Positions 46,587-57,285 of a stretch of DNA of 64,000 nt are shown here, piece by piece (position 1 is the first letter of the stretch; each line of letters opens with the position of its first letter). The DNA lies in contig NZ_NCSM01000012.1 in NCBI RefSeq assembly GCF_002224125.1, positions 115,298 to 179,297 on the forward strand, read 5' to 3'. Source of the DNA: Streptomyces sp. NBS 14/10 (GTDB lineage: Bacteria; Actinomycetota; Actinomycetes; Streptomycetales; Streptomycetaceae). A program made the translations under genes and the position numbers. The notes below the pieces were generated by a model that was not told the origin of the DNA, did no database searches, and saw only the letters and a list, made by a program, of their open reading frames with translations.

Positions 46587-48422
46587 TCAGGGGGTCGCGG
46601 ACAGCTCGGCCATCCTGGACAGCGCGCCGATCCAGAACCGCTGCCGCTCCGGGGTCTGCCCCACCAGATGGGCGGCGCGCAGCTTCGGCGGCATATGGCG
46701 CAACAGCCGCGCGACCACCTCGGCATGGCGCTTCAGCTGCGAGACCTCGGCGTTGGCGAACACCTGGTGCACCAGATCGGTGTCATTGGTGCCCTCGGAC
46801 GAGCTCTCACAGGCCGCGGCCAGCCTGGCCTCCCACTCCGCCACATCGCGCGCCAACTCCTTCAGCCCGATGACCTTCTGCCCCAGGCTCTCCGACAGCC
46901 GCGCCTCGAGCTGGGACAGCGGCACCGGGGCGTACTCCCCGTCGCCGAGGTAGATCAGCCCGGTCTCCAGCGGCTGCCCGGCCAGATGCAGCTTGATCAG
47001 CCGCTCCAGGGTCCGCTTGGTGATCCACTCCCGGCCCTCGTCGTCGATATCGCTCTTCCACCACTCCAGCGCCGTCTCGGCCACCTCGCCATAGGTGTCG
47101 ATCAGCCACTGATTGGCCGGGATGTCCTGCGGGCTCACCTCGTAGCTGACCGTGAAACGGCTGGCCTGCGCCACGTTGTTGCTGCTGACCAGCAGCTTGC
47201 GGCCGAGGTGGTACGGCGGGTTCTGCAGCGCTATCTGGGCGCACAGCCCCGGAATCGGCCGGCCGGCCAGCGACCACTCCTGGGTGATCTCCATCAGCTT
47301 GGCGAAGGTGGCCTTGTCCTTGGGCCGGTTGTACTCGTCCCAGACGATCACCTTGGACTCGGGCCCCATGAACGAGCGGCTGAGCAGCGTGTCCAGGGTG
47401 CCGTCGGGCGTCGGGATCGGCACACACAGGTCCTCGACATTGGTCACCGGCAGCGAGAAATAGACCGGGTCACGCCCCGTCTCTTCCCGGACCACCGCCT
47501 TGGTGATCTCCGTCTTGCCGCAGCCGGGCGGGCCCTGGAGCAGCACGGACCAGTTCTCCCGGACGGCGGTGCGCAAAATGGCGCGCACCGGATCCGCGAT
47601 GGTCGAGGGGTTCGGGCAGCCGACGGCGGCCGCGATGCCGTCCAGGATCTCCGCCGTGCGGTCGGGCCCCGGCTTGCCGTCCGACGTCATATCCCGCAGG
47701 CGCAGCCGCTGACCGCCGACCAGCGGCAGCGCCCAGGACAGGGGAAACCCGGCGCGGGCGCAGTCCAGCACATGCTGGAGGGTGCGCGGCGACAGCAGCG
47801 AGCGCAGCCGCGGGGTCAGCCCGGCCCAGAGCCGGAACACCTCGGTCAGGTCCCAGTTCTCGTAGCGCTCGGCCAGGTTCTGCCGCCAGGCGGTGTCATT
47901 GGCGGTCACCCGCAGGGTGACCATACGGTCGAGCACGGCCAGATCGCTGCGCCGGGCGCTGGTCTCGGCCAGTGACTCGTTGTCGGCGAGGAAGACGCCG
48001 ACGCAGCCGAGCTTGCGCAGATCGTGCTCGCCGAGCGTCCAGTTGCAGGCGATCTGCATCAGCTGGGACTGAATGGTCTCGCCGGCCTGCAGCGAGTCGT
48101 CGATCAGCAGCACAAAGGGCTTACCGGGGGTGAGCTGACGCATGATCAGCTGGGTGAGGACCAGCTCACCGCTGTGCTCGTCCCGCACCGGCGCGTTGAC
48201 CAGCAGATCGTCCGGGGTCAGATTGGCCGCCGGGACCAGGATCACCTCGGTGCCGGGGTGCGCCTCGGGGACGTAGGAGAGAAACGTCGACGTCTTGCCG
48301 ATGCCGTGCTCGCCGAAGACCTGCCCGGTCTGCCCCATGGCGATCATCGCGCTGATGAACTGCTCCAGCCGGGCGCCGCTGCCCGGCCCGGTCCGCCGCG
48401 CCGTCTTCTGCGTGCTGCTCAC
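46587..48422 (-). CDS. Double AAA+ (MoxR-like) ATPase
   Basis: A 611-residue protein with two AAA+ modules. Module 1: P-loop GEHGIGKT at residues 37-44 and LLIDDSLQAG. Module 2: P-loop LLQGPPGCGKTEI near 295-305, Walker B VIVWDEYNRP near 355, and sensor-1 like KLLVSSNNVAQ. The second module resembles MoxR/dynein-like ATPases that pair with VWA proteins as remodelling machines. GTG 48422 follows GAGGGA. It lies 64 bases downstream of the VWA gene and 68 upstream of the helical gene. Confidence 0.87.
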   Translation of the reverse strand: MSSTQKTARRTGPGSGARLEQFISAMIAMGQTGQVFGEHGIGKTSTFLSYVPEAHPGTEVILVPAANLTPDDLLVNAPVRDEHSGELVLTQLIMRQLTPGKPFVLLIDDSLQAGETIQSQLMQIACNWTLGEHDLRKLGCVGVFLADNESLAETSARRSDLAVLDRMVTLRVTANDTAWRQNLAERYENWDLTEVFRLWAGLTPRLRSLLSPRTLQHVLDCARAGFPLSWALPLVGGQRLRLRDMTSDGKPGPDRTAEILDGIAAAVGCPNPSTIADPVRAILRTAVRENWSVLLQGPPGCGKTEITKAVVREETGRDPVYFSLPVTNVEDLCVPIPTPDGTLDTLLSRSFMGPESKVIVWDEYNRPKDKATFAKLMEITQEWSLAGRPIPGLCAQIALQNPPYHLGRKLLVSSNNVAQASRFTVSYEVSPQDIPANQWLIDTYGEVAETALEWWKSDIDDEGREWITKRTLERLIKLHLAGQPLETGLIYLGDGEYAPVPLSQLEARLSESLGQKVIGLKELARDVAEWEARLAAACESSSEGTNDTDLVHQVFANAEVSQLKRHAEVVARLLRHMPPKLRAAHLVGQTPERQRFWIGALSRMAELSATP

Positions 48423-48486
48423 AGTGGTCTGTTCCCTCGTTGTGTGTCTGTCGATGTCCGAAACGGCTCGCCGGCGAGCCCGGCCG

Positions 48487-49956
48487 TCAGCTGTCACCGG
48501 TGACCACCCGGTGGCAGGCCATCGGCGGATCGTGCCGCTCCGGCCAGTCGTCCCCGCCGTCCGTGATCAGCCAGATCCACCGGTCGGGGTGGGCCGGGGT
48601 GACCTTGGGCGCATAGCCGTCGGTGACCATGATCACCGCGTCGGCCCGTTCCTCGAACCGCTGCCCGTTCACCTCAAGTCGGCCCTCGACATAGTCGACG
48701 ACCAGCTGGAAGTTCGTCCCGCCGCCGCCGAGCACCCGCTCCCCGGGGACGAAGGGCATCACGGCGCCGTCGAAGCTCAGCCAGTGGCTCTCCACCCCGT
48801 CGGTCCGGCCCACCAGCGAGGTGATCCAGTCGACCACCTGCTGCGGCATCGAACCCGAGGTGTCCAGCGCGACCACCACCACCTTGGTGCGCTCCGCGCC
48901 CCGCCGGGAGAGCATCGGGTCATGGCCGAGCGCCAGCAGCACGGCCCCCTGCTTCTTCGGATAGACCAGCCGCTCGCCCTCGCGCAGCTTGGAGGCCAGC
49001 ACATCGGAGAGCCAGCGCCGCCACCACTCCACCCGCCGGGTCCGCGGGGTCTCACCGCGCAGCGCGGCCAGGCCCATCCGGCCCCACATGCGCTCCAGCC
49101 GTTTGCCGCCCCCGGCGGTGCGGTCCGCCAGGGCCAGCATCTCCTCCCGGGCGATGCCCTCGCCGCGCAGCGCCGCCCGCATCGCCTCGCTCAAGGTGGC
49201 GTCGACGATGGAGGACAGCGTCTCCTCGTCCATCGGCAGGCTACGGCCCGCCCCTTGGCCCTGCTCGGCCCCGGCCAACTGCATATGGATGCACACCGCG
49301 GGCGGTACGGGCGGCCGGCGCATCCGCTTCAGCTCCCCGTACACCCCCAGGTCGGTGTCGACGAAGTCCCGGTAGGACAGCGGCGTCAGGCCCTGCTCGG
49401 ACAGATCGGCCACATACTGCCGGTGCACCTCGCGCGGGTCGACGCCCACCGGCTCGCGGCGGGTGCCCCCGAGACCGTCCGGCACCTCCTGGGCGGGCAG
49501 CTCCGTACGCCCAAGACGGATCATGGCCACATGGTTGATCGCCACCTCGGCGGCCAACTCGAAGACCGGGTCGGCGCGCAGCTCCTCGTCCACGTACAGA
49601 TGGCGGTGGATCAGATGGCGCGCCTCGTGGAACAGCACGAACCGCACGCCGCTCGGCCCGATCCGGACGAAAAACTCCGGGTTGTAGAGCAGCAGGCAGC
49701 TGCCGTCGCCCACGGCCACCACCGCCGCCGTGTCCACCGCCGCGGTGGCGATCTGGTGGTGGCACTTGGCGTACAGCCACGAGCCCACCACGCTGTCCTT
49801 GACCCCGAAGTCCAGCAGCGCCGCCTCCTTGAGCCGACGGCCCTCCTCCGCCACCGCCGGATCCGCCACCTGACACTCCAGCAGCGCCCGGCGGTCGCGC
49901 AGGTCGATCACCCCCCGCGCCGCGGCATGCCGACTCTCCCCCGTCACCCGTGCCAC
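48487..49956 (-). CDS. Metallopeptidase-like / VWA-like protein (DUF2201 type)
   Basis: A 489-residue protein of the DUF2201 type. The N-terminal half has a zinc-peptidase motif VLFHEARHLIH (HExxH at residues 110-114). The C-terminal half is a VWA-like domain with the MIDAS motif VVALDTSGSM near 358-367 and VTDGYAPKV. VWA proteins of this kind partner with MoxR ATPases, as RavA-ViaA does. The start is GTG 49956, but GTG 49947 or ATG 50004 are possible. Whether the peptidase site is active is unknown. Confidence 0.83.
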   Translation of the reverse strand: MARVTGESRHAAARGVIDLRDRRALLECQVADPAVAEEGRRLKEAALLDFGVKDSVVGSWLYAKCHHQIATAAVDTAAVVAVGDGSCLLLYNPEFFVRIGPSGVRFVLFHEARHLIHRHLYVDEELRADPVFELAAEVAINHVAMIRLGRTELPAQEVPDGLGGTRREPVGVDPREVHRQYVADLSEQGLTPLSYRDFVDTDLGVYGELKRMRRPPVPPAVCIHMQLAGAEQGQGAGRSLPMDEETLSSIVDATLSEAMRAALRGEGIAREEMLALADRTAGGGKRLERMWGRMGLAALRGETPRTRRVEWWRRWLSDVLASKLREGERLVYPKKQGAVLLALGHDPMLSRRGAERTKVVVVALDTSGSMPQQVVDWITSLVGRTDGVESHWLSFDGAVMPFVPGERVLGGGGTNFQLVVDYVEGRLEVNGQRFEERADAVIMVTDGYAPKVTPAHPDRWIWLITDGGDDWPERHDPPMACHRVVTGDS

Positions 49957-50090
49957 TGGCCCCCCATTTGTCCCGCACTGTTCCCGCACGCCGATTTTCC
50001 GCATGCCGCGTTCCGGCGCGGCCCTGTCCGGCCCCGCTACCAAGAACGTTATCCACCGGGTCTGACAGCGCCGCTTCGGGTCCGTCGCGC

Positions 50091-51593
50091 TCAGACCACC
50101 ATCGGCCGGTCGGCCGGGGTGACGGGGGCCGGGAGCGTCGTGGAGCCCGCGAGATAGCGGTCCACGGCCGCGGCGGCGGAGCGGCCTTCCGCGATGGCCC
50201 ATACGATCAGCGACTGGCCGCGGCCCGCGTCACCCGCCACGAAGACGCCCTCGCAGCCGGTGGCGAACCCCTCGTCCCGGGCGATATTGCCCCGGGCGTC
50301 GAGCTCCAGGCCGAGCTGGGTGATCAGGCCGCCGTCCCGCTCAGGACCCGAGAAGCCCAGCGCCAGCAGGACCATGTCCGCCCGCAGCACCCGCTCGGAG
50401 CCCGGTTCGGGCCGCCCGTCCGCGTCGACCCCGACCAGCCGCAGCGCCCGGACAGCGCCCGTCGCGCCTCCCGGGCCAGGGTGCGCCCCCTCGAAGCGGA
50501 TCGTGGCGGCCGAGAACAGCCGCGCGTCCACATCGGCGTCCGGGGACGCGCCCAGCTCCTGGGCCTCCTCATGGGCGGCGGACATCCGGTAGATCTTCGG
50601 GTGGACCGGCCAGGGCTGGTCCTCGGGCCGTTCGGTCCCGGGCCGGACGTGGATGTCCAGCTGGGTGACGGAGGCCGCGCCCTGGCGCAACACGGTGCCC
50701 AGGCAGTCCGCGCCGGTGTCCCCGCCGCCGACGATCACCACATGTCTGCCCTCGGCCGTGACCGGCGGCCGGGCGAAATCGCCCTCCTGGACCCGGTTGG
50801 CCAGCGGCAGATACTCCATCGCCTGATGTATTCCGGCCAACTCCCGCCCGGGCACCGACAGCTCCCGCCACGCCGTCGCCCCGACCGCGATGACCAGCGC
50901 GTCGTAACGGGCCCGCAGCTCGGCGGCGTCCACGTCGGTGCCCACGCCCACGCCCGTACGGAACTTGGTGCCCTCCGCGAGGAGCTGCGCCAGCCGGCGG
51001 TCGAGGTGGCGCTTCTCCATCTTGAACTCGGGGATGCCGTAGCGCAGCAGACCCCCCACCCGGTCGGCCCGCTCGTACACCGCCACCGTGTGTCCGGCGC
51101 GGGTCAGCTGCTGGGCCGCGGCCAGGCCCGCCGGGCCCGAGCCGATGACCGCGACGGTCTTCCCGGACAGCCGCTCCGGTGGCTTCGGGGTCACATAGCC
51201 GCTCTCCCACGCCCGGTCCGCTATCGCCCGCTCGACGTTCTCTATCGTCACCGCGGGCTGGTTGATGGCCAGCACACATCCGCTCTCGCAGGGCGCGGGG
51301 CACAGCCGGCCGGTGAACTCCGGGAAGTTGTTGGTCGCGTGCAGCCGCTCGCTCGCCCGCCGCCAGTCGTCGCGCGAGACCAGCTCGTTCCACTCAGGGA
51401 TCAGGTTTCCCAGCGGGCAGCCGTCGTGGCAGAACGGGATGCCGCAGTCCATGCAGCGCCCGGCCTGCGCGCCGACGATCGGCAGCAGACCGCCGGGCAC
51501 CTGGACCTCGTTCCAGTCCCGCACCCGCTCGGCCACCGGGCGGCGCGGCGGAAGCCGGCGAGGTGTGAAGAGAAAGCCTTTCGGGTCGGCCAT
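50091..51593 (-). CDS. gltD: Glutamate synthase small subunit (NADPH), orphan
   Basis: A 500-residue GltD. N-terminal Cys clusters bind 4Fe-4S ([17 protein letters not shown], then [10 protein letters not shown]), [16 protein letters not shown] binds FAD, and [16 protein letters not shown] binds NADPH. The C-terminal [18 protein letters not shown] is typical. GltD passes electrons to GltB, which makes glutamate from glutamine and 2-oxoglutarate. No gltB lies beside it: the neighbours are the VWA operon and a Cys-rich protein. It is therefore either a second copy or separated from gltB. Confidence 0.92.
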   Translation of the reverse strand: MADPKGFLFTPRRLPPRRPVAERVRDWNEVQVPGGLLPIVGAQAGRCMDCGIPFCHDGCPLGNLIPEWNELVSRDDWRRASERLHATNNFPEFTGRLCPAPCESGCVLAINQPAVTIENVERAIADRAWESGYVTPKPPERLSGKTVAVIGSGPAGLAAAQQLTRAGHTVAVYERADRVGGLLRYGIPEFKMEKRHLDRRLAQLLAEGTKFRTGVGVGTDVDAAELRARYDALVIAVGATAWRELSVPGRELAGIHQAMEYLPLANRVQEGDFARPPVTAEGRHVVIVGGGDTGADCLGTVLRQGAASVTQLDIHVRPGTERPEDQPWPVHPKIYRMSAAHEEAQELGASPDADVDARLFSAATIRFEGAHPGPGGATGAVRALRLVGVDADGRPEPGSERVLRADMVLLALGFSGPERDGGLITQLGLELDARGNIARDEGFATGCEGVFVAGDAGRGQSLIVWAIAEGRSAAAAVDRYLAGSTTLPAPVTPADRPMVV

Positions 51594-51826
51594 GGCGGCA
51601 TTCCTTACCCGTGTCTGTCCGTGTCACGGACCGGCCGCGTGGTGGCGGGCGCACCGTGGCACACCACGCCTTTCCCCACTGTACGTCCGGCCGCAAGGGC
51701 GCCCGTACGGCCGCCACCTGCGGCCACCGCGCAGTCGGCGCATGCGCGATCGCCGCCCGGTGATGTTCCCCGCACGCTGGAGGAGACGCGCGAAGAGAGA
51801 CGAAGAGAGACGAAGGGAGCGGCGTC

Positions 51827-52258
51827 ATGGCCTGTGGATCTCGCGGATCGACGCCCCTGTGGGCCGGCGAGGCCAGCTGGTTCTGCTGCGGCAACTCCTG
51901 GGGCCCGTGCGCGAGCACGGGTGGCGGCGCCTGTGGCACCTGCCGGTCCGGCGAGCCGCAGGCCGCGTGGCCGCACGCCTCCGAGGAGTGCTGGGAGATC
52001 ACCCGGCCCGACCTGTGCGGGGAGGACATACCGAAGCGTGGCTGTGGCAGCGTACTGACCGTCCGCCACCAGTGCTCCGACGCGTCGGTGTGTGTGACGA
52101 TCACCGACTGCGGCCCGCGCACCAAGAGCTTCTGCTCCGAGAAGACCTGCTGCGACGGGGTCTGCCGGACCAACCGGGTCATCGACCTCACGCCCGCGGC
52201 CTTCTCCGCCCTCGGCAGCCTCAGCTCCGGCACCCTGCCGGTGCTGATCGACGAGTGA
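51827..52258 (+). CDS. Cysteine-rich RlpA/expansin-like double-psi beta-barrel protein
   Basis: A 143-residue protein with 16 cysteines. The C-terminal half (CGSVLTVRHQCSDASVCVTI, TDCGPRTKSFC, NRVIDLTPAAFSAL) has the DPBB/RlpA pattern with a TDCGP motif and the terminal VIDLTP strand. The expected role is glycan binding in the wall. No classical signal peptide is visible from ATG 51827, which is odd for such a disulfide-rich protein. It heads an operon with a Tat-exported and a MauE-like protein. Confidence 0.78.
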   Translation: MACGSRGSTPLWAGEASWFCCGNSWGPCASTGGGACGTCRSGEPQAAWPHASEECWEITRPDLCGEDIPKRGCGSVLTVRHQCSDASVCVTITDCGPRTKSFCSEKTCCDGVCRTNRVIDLTPAAFSALGSLSSGTLPVLIDE

Positions 52259-52272
52259 CGGAGGACCCGGCC

Positions 52273-52929
52273 ATGACCCCGCCCCGACCGGCCCCCGGCC
52301 GCCTCAAAGACCCCGCGGACCACGGCAGACGGCGGTTCCTGACCACCGTGGCCCTGGGCGGCGCCACCATCGTCGGCGCGACCTCGCTGGGCGCCGTCGA
52401 TGCCGACGCCGCCTTCACCGCGCCCCTTGAACCCCTGGACCCGGCCGTCGCCCGGAGCGCCTTCGTGGAGGGCCGGATCCAGCGGATCGACGGCAGTGTG
52501 CTGGACATCGCCGGATCCCACGGCGACCGGGCGCGGGTACGGCTGACCGACGCCACCAGCGTCTGGAAGGCGGGGGTCGCCACCGCCGAGCGGATCGAGG
52601 CCGGTGACGGGCTGTACGCCCGTGGTGTCCCGATGCCCGATGGCACCGTCGCTGCCGACGCGGTGTGGGTGAACATCGTGAACCTCTACGCCACCGTCCG
52701 CGGCATCGAACAGGACCGGCTCCATCTGACGCACGGAGCGCACCGGATCGTCGGCCATCTGTCCCCGGCCACCACCAGCGCCTCGTACGCGCGCACCGCC
52801 CCCACCTCCGATCTGTCCCGGCTGCGGGTGGGCGACGGCGCCCAGGTGCTCGGTGCGTGGCGGCCCGCTGACGGGGCCGTGGACATCGTCCGGGTCTCGG
52901 TCGGGCCGCCAGCGGGGAGAGTACGGTGA
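52273..52929 (+). CDS. Tat-exported hypothetical protein (beta-rich)
   Basis: A 218-residue protein. A Tat signal (GRRRFLTTVALGGATIVGA, residues ~18-36) precedes a beta-rich body with repeated OB-like units (FVEGRIQRIDGSVLDIAG, then VNLYATVRGIEQDRLHL) like DUF5666 proteins. No catalytic residues are evident. ATG 52273 follows GGAGG, 14 bases after the Cys-rich gene; its stop overlaps the next start (GTGA). Confidence 0.75.
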   Translation: MTPPRPAPGRLKDPADHGRRRFLTTVALGGATIVGATSLGAVDADAAFTAPLEPLDPAVARSAFVEGRIQRIDGSVLDIAGSHGDRARVRLTDATSVWKAGVATAERIEAGDGLYARGVPMPDGTVAADAVWVNIVNLYATVRGIEQDRLHLTHGAHRIVGHLSPATTSASYARTAPTSDLSRLRVGDGAQVLGAWRPADGAVDIVRVSVGPPAGRVR

Positions 52930-53822
52930 TCGCCCCGCCCGCCGGGGCGGCCCCGCTGCTGACCGCCGGGCTGCTCGGCTGGACCGGCGTGGCCAAGCTG
53001 TGGCCACGCCGCCCGACCCGCCCGGCGCCGCCCGCCGCGCTCGTCCGGCTGTCGCGCGGCGCCCGCCCGGCCGCGCTCGCCCTGCGGCTGCTCGGCGTAC
53101 TGGAACTGCTGCTCGCCATCGCGCTGCTGACGCTGCCCGGGACCGTGGCCTCGGGGGTGGCGGCAGCCGTCCTCGGCGTGGGCTTCACCGGCTATCTGGG
53201 CTACGCCCGCCGGGCCGCACCAGGCTCGTCCTGCGGCTGTACGGGGAGCGGTACGGCCCCCGTCACCTGGCGCGCCTTCGCCCGCGCCACCGCCCTGGTG
53301 GCGGGTGGCGCGGTGGCGGCCGTGGCGGCGACGGCGGGGGAGCCCTGGTGGGCGGCGGTGGCGCGGCGGCCGGTCGGTTCGCTGTGCCTGGCCGGCGGCG
53401 GCGCGATCGGCCTCGTGGCGCTTTCGGCCGACGGCCGTGCGGGCTGGTGGTGGCGCGGCGTTCGGGCGCGTGGCCTTCGGCGGCGGGGCGGCGGGCCGCC
53501 GCTCGCCGAGGCTGCGGACGGCGGCGTGGTCCCGGTGGCCGCCACGGTCGAGCTGCTGGAGCGCTCGCTGGCCTGGCGGTCGGCGGCCCCGGTGGTGCGG
53601 TCCGCGCTGCTCGACCACTGGGACGACGGTGGCTGGCGCGTCCTCCAGTACTCCGGGGTGCACGGCGGGGGCCAGGGCGCCAGGCCGGTCTTCGTGCTCT
53701 TCGCCGTGGACGCCGCGGCCAGCCTGGACACGGTGGCCGAGCCCGCGGTCCGCGTCGGTGTGGTCGACGCGGACACCGGAGAGCCGGTGGCGGCCCCCAC
53801 CCGGCCGGAGCCCAGGGTCTGA
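52926..53822 (+). CDS. MauE/DoxX-like membrane protein with C-terminal soluble domain
   Basis: A 298-residue protein. The first half has four to five TM segments (about 10-24, 45-70, 75-92, 118-140, 152-165) and a SSCGCTG motif near 101-107, as in MauE/DoxX redox membrane proteins. A soluble ~110-residue C-terminus follows (VELLERSLAWRSAAPVVRSA). MauE-type proteins are linked to disulfide formation for exported proteins, which fits the Cys-rich protein two genes upstream. It ends directly at the convergent kinase gene. Confidence 0.75.
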   Translation: MIAPPAGAAPLLTAGLLGWTGVAKLWPRRPTRPAPPAALVRLSRGARPAALALRLLGVLELLLAIALLTLPGTVASGVAAAVLGVGFTGYLGYARRAAPGSSCGCTGSGTAPVTWRAFARATALVAGGAVAAVAATAGEPWWAAVARRPVGSLCLAGGGAIGLVALSADGRAGWWWRGVRARGLRRRGGGPPLAEAADGGVVPVAATVELLERSLAWRSAAPVVRSALLDHWDDGGWRVLQYSGVHGGGQGARPVFVLFAVDAAASLDTVAEPAVRVGVVDADTGEPVAAPTRPEPRV

Positions 53823-56800
53823 CTAGGGCCCGGCCGACGCGGCGAGCAGGGCGGTGTCGTCGTCGACGCGCCCGGGGGCGTGGAGCAGGCCCATGGACCG
53901 GTCGATGATCCGCTGCGGGTCGAGCCGCTCCGGCTCGGACAGCCCCGCGCAGGTCGCCCGCAGGGCCGCCAGCCCCGCGTCGACCGAGAGCCTGCTGTTC
54001 TCCACCAGACCGTCGGTGTACAGCAGCAGCCCGGCACCGGCCGGCAGCCGCGTCGCGTGGGGTCCGCAGAAAGTCGGTGGCCTCGCCCGCCACCACCAGC
54101 GGCGGAAGGTGTCCGCCCGACGCCCACCGCAGCCGGCGGGTCCGCGGCTCGTACACCGCGTACAGACACGTCGCGAAGTGTTCGACGTCCAGCGACCGCA
54201 GATATGCGTCCAGCTTGGCGAGCAGCGTGCCCGGGGCGGCGCGGTCGAGCGCGAAGCCGCGCAGGGCGGGCCGCAGCCGGCCCATCACGGTCGCGGCGTC
54301 CACGTCGTGGCCCATCACATCGCCGATCGCCAGCCCCATGGCCCCGCCGGGCAGCGCGATCACGTCGTACCAGTCGCCGCCGATCTCCGTACCGGTGGTG
54401 CTGGCCCGGTAGTACGACGCGGTGCGCAGCCCGGGCACCTGGGGCAGGTGCTGGGGCAGCAGCGCCCGCTGCAGGGTCAGCGCCAGCCGGCGCTCGTTGC
54501 GGAACCGGGCGGCGTTGTCGTACGCGAGGGCCAGCCTGCCGATGAGGGATTCGAGGTGCCTCCGCTCCCCCTCGCGGTACGCCGGCCCGCGCCTGGCGAC
54601 GGCCAGCGCCCCGAGCGTCCGGCCGTGGGCGACCAGCGGCATGGACAGCACGGTGTCGGGCGGGGGCGGCCCGGGACTTTCGGCGCCGAGGCTTGTCGCG
54701 AGGGCGTGCTCCAACTCCATCGGTCCGACCGTCCGCTTGCCCGCGACGACCACGGACTGCTCCGCCCGCGGGTCGGTGAAGCGGATCCGGAACTCGTCGG
54801 CGAGGGCCGGAATCAGCACCTCCTTCGCCGTCTCCAGCACCTGCGGCGGGTCGAGGCTGTCGGAGAACAGCATGCTCGCCTGGGCGAGGGAGGTGAGCGC
54901 GGCCGCGTGGCGACGGCTGTCGGTGAGCACCCGCTCGCGCAGCCGCGACAGCTCCAGGTTGGCGCGCACCCGGGCGAGCAGCTGGCGGGCGGAGAAGGGT
55001 TTGGCGAGATAGTCGTCCGCGCCCGCCCGCAGGCCCTGCACCGTCGCCTCCTCCCCGGCCCTGGCGGTCAGCAGGATGATCGGCAGGCGGGTGGTCCGGG
55101 GATCCGCGCGCAGCGCCCGTACGAGCGCGAATCCGTCCAGCCGCGGCATCATCACATCGGTCAGCACCAGGTCGACGGGGCGCGACAGGGCCGTATCCAG
55201 CGCCGCCCGGCCGTCCCCGACCAGCAGCACATCGTGGTCCGGGCCGAGCAGTTCCTTGAGGTAGCAGCGCACATCGGCGTTGTCGTCGGCGACCAGCAGC
55301 AGCGGCCGGCGGGCGCCGTCGCCCTCCGGCGGAGCCACCAGGGTCCACTCCTCGGTGGGGACCGGGGAGGCTGGGGTGTCCTTGGCGATGTCCGCGGTCA
55401 GGTCCGTGTCGCTGCACAGCCAGTGCAGCGCCTCCCCGGCATAGGCGGCGGTGCGCTCCTGCCTGGCGGCCCCTTCATGGCCGGGAGAGCCGGCGCCGGT
55501 GGTGCCCGCCGCCAGATGGGCGGTGCCGAACGGTACCTCCACGGTGAAGGTGCTGCCCTCACCCGGCCTGCTGCTCACCGAGACGGTGCCCGCGTGCAGC
55601 TCGACCAGGTCCTTGACGAGCGCGAGGCCGATGCCACTGCCCTCGTGCGAGCGCGAGAGCGCCCCGCGCACCTGGTGAAACCGGTCGAAGAGATACGGCA
55701 GCTCCTCCGGGGGCACCCCGGTGCCGGTGTCCGCCACGGTCAGCCGCGCCCGCTCCCCGGCCGCGACCAGCCGCACCGTGACCCCGCCCGCGAAGGTGAA
55801 CTTGAGCGCGTTGCTGAGCAGATTGAGGACGATCTTCTCCCACATCTCCCGGTCCACATGCACCGGTCCGGGCAGCGGAGGACACTCCACCCGCAGGCTG
55901 AGCCCCGCCAGGTCGAAGGCGGAGCGGAACACCGCCGCCAGCTCCGCCGTGACATGCGAGAGATCCACCGGCTCGAAGTGGCCCCTCAACCGCCCGGCCT
56001 CCGCCCGGGAGACATCGAGCAGCGTGTTGACCAGCTTCAACAGACGCAGCGCGCTGCGCTCGGCGAGCTCGAGCTGTCTGCGCCGCTCGGGTCGGTCCTC
56101 CACCGAGAGGGCCTGCTGCACCGGCCCGAGCAGCAGGGTCAGCGGGGTGCGGAACTCATGGCTGACGTTGGCGAAGAACGTCGTCTTGGCGCGGTCCAGC
56201 TCGGCCAGCGCCTCCGCGCGCAGACGGTGCTCCTGCTGGGTGTGCGCCGCCGCCAGCACCGCGCTGACACCGCGGGCGAGCACATCGTAGAAGTCCTGGT
56301 AGGAGGCGTTGACGGGCAGCTTGGGGTTGACCCCCATGACGAGTACGCCCGCCACCTCGTCCGAGCGGAGCAGCGGATGGGCCAGTGCTTTCTCCCCCGG
56401 CCACCCGAGCAGCGAACCCGGCAGCCAGGCCGGGGCGGCGCCCTGGACCACCGCGGCCAGCCGCGCCGCGAGCCCGCCCTCCGCGGCGGGCTCCTCCAGC
56501 CGTAGGTCCTCGGCCGGCCCGGCGGTGTCCGCCGCCACGGCCGTGGCGGCGGACAGCCGCAGCCTTCCGGGCCGTGGCGCCAGATAGACCGCGGTGAACG
56601 GCACGTCCTCCCGGTGGCCGTCCAGCACCTCAGCGACCGTACGGGCGACGTCCTGCGGGGTGAGCAGCCCGGCCGTCTTGGAGCCGAGGGCGGCCAGCAG
56701 CCGCAGCCGCCGCTCGCTGAGCACCCGGGCCGTGGTCTCGGTCACGACGCACAGCACCCCGCCCACCGAGCCGTCCGGCAGCGGCATCGGCTGGAAGGAG

Positions 56801-57216
56801 ATGTCGTAATAGGACTGCTCCAGAAAGCCGCGCCGGATGAGCTGGAACGCCATGTCGTTGACCAGGATCGGCTTGCGGCCGTCCACCACGGAGCGGAAGA
56901 GCGGCCCCGTGGTCTTCTCCCAGTTCTCCGGGAACACCTCGCCGCACGGCTCGCCCAGCGCCCCCGGGTGCTTGCTGCCGATGAGGGCGGCGTAGCTCGC
57001 GTTGTACAGCATCCGGAGTTCGGGGCCCCAGAACAGCGCCATCGGCTGTTCGGAGCCGAGGGTGACCCGCAGGGCCTCGGTCAGCCGGGCAGGCCACATG
57101 TCCGTACGCCCCAGGGGGGTCGCCGCCCAGTCGATGCCGCTCATCAGGCTGCCCAGCGAACCGCCCGCGGCGAACAGCTCCTCCGCCGTTGAGTGCTGCC
57201 TCTCGGGCCCGTTCAT
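53823..57216 (-). CDS. Hybrid histidine kinase/REC/SpoIIE phosphatase, frameshifted near 54055
   Basis: A multi-domain signalling protein of about 1130 residues: PAS (25-165), GAF (about 170-330), HisKA (ANVSHEFRTPLTLLLGP), HATPase, REC (LLVADDNADVRC, LVLTDVMMPRLDGF), a second GAF, and SpoIIE/PP2C (GGDWYDVIAL, GDVMGHDVDAATVMG). After DFLRTP the frame is wrong: the expected RLPAGAGLLLYTDGLVENS and the final DDDTALLAASAGP lie in another frame, ending at the TAG at 53823. One base extra or two missing around 54050-54060 explains it. Unrepaired, translation would run antisense through the MauE-like gene to 53263. ATG 57216 follows GAGGAGA. Confidence 0.82.
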
Positions 57217-57285
57217 CGAGTCGGCTCTCCTCAGTCACAGTGTGGCACAGCGGTGCCGCGATGAATCGTTGGTACGGTCTGCTGA

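Noticed and set aside
53263..53822. C-terminal extension of the hybrid kinase antisense to the MauE-like gene
   Set aside because: Arises from the frameshift at ~54055; it is Arg/Pro-rich nonsense, while the true PP2C end lies in another frame.
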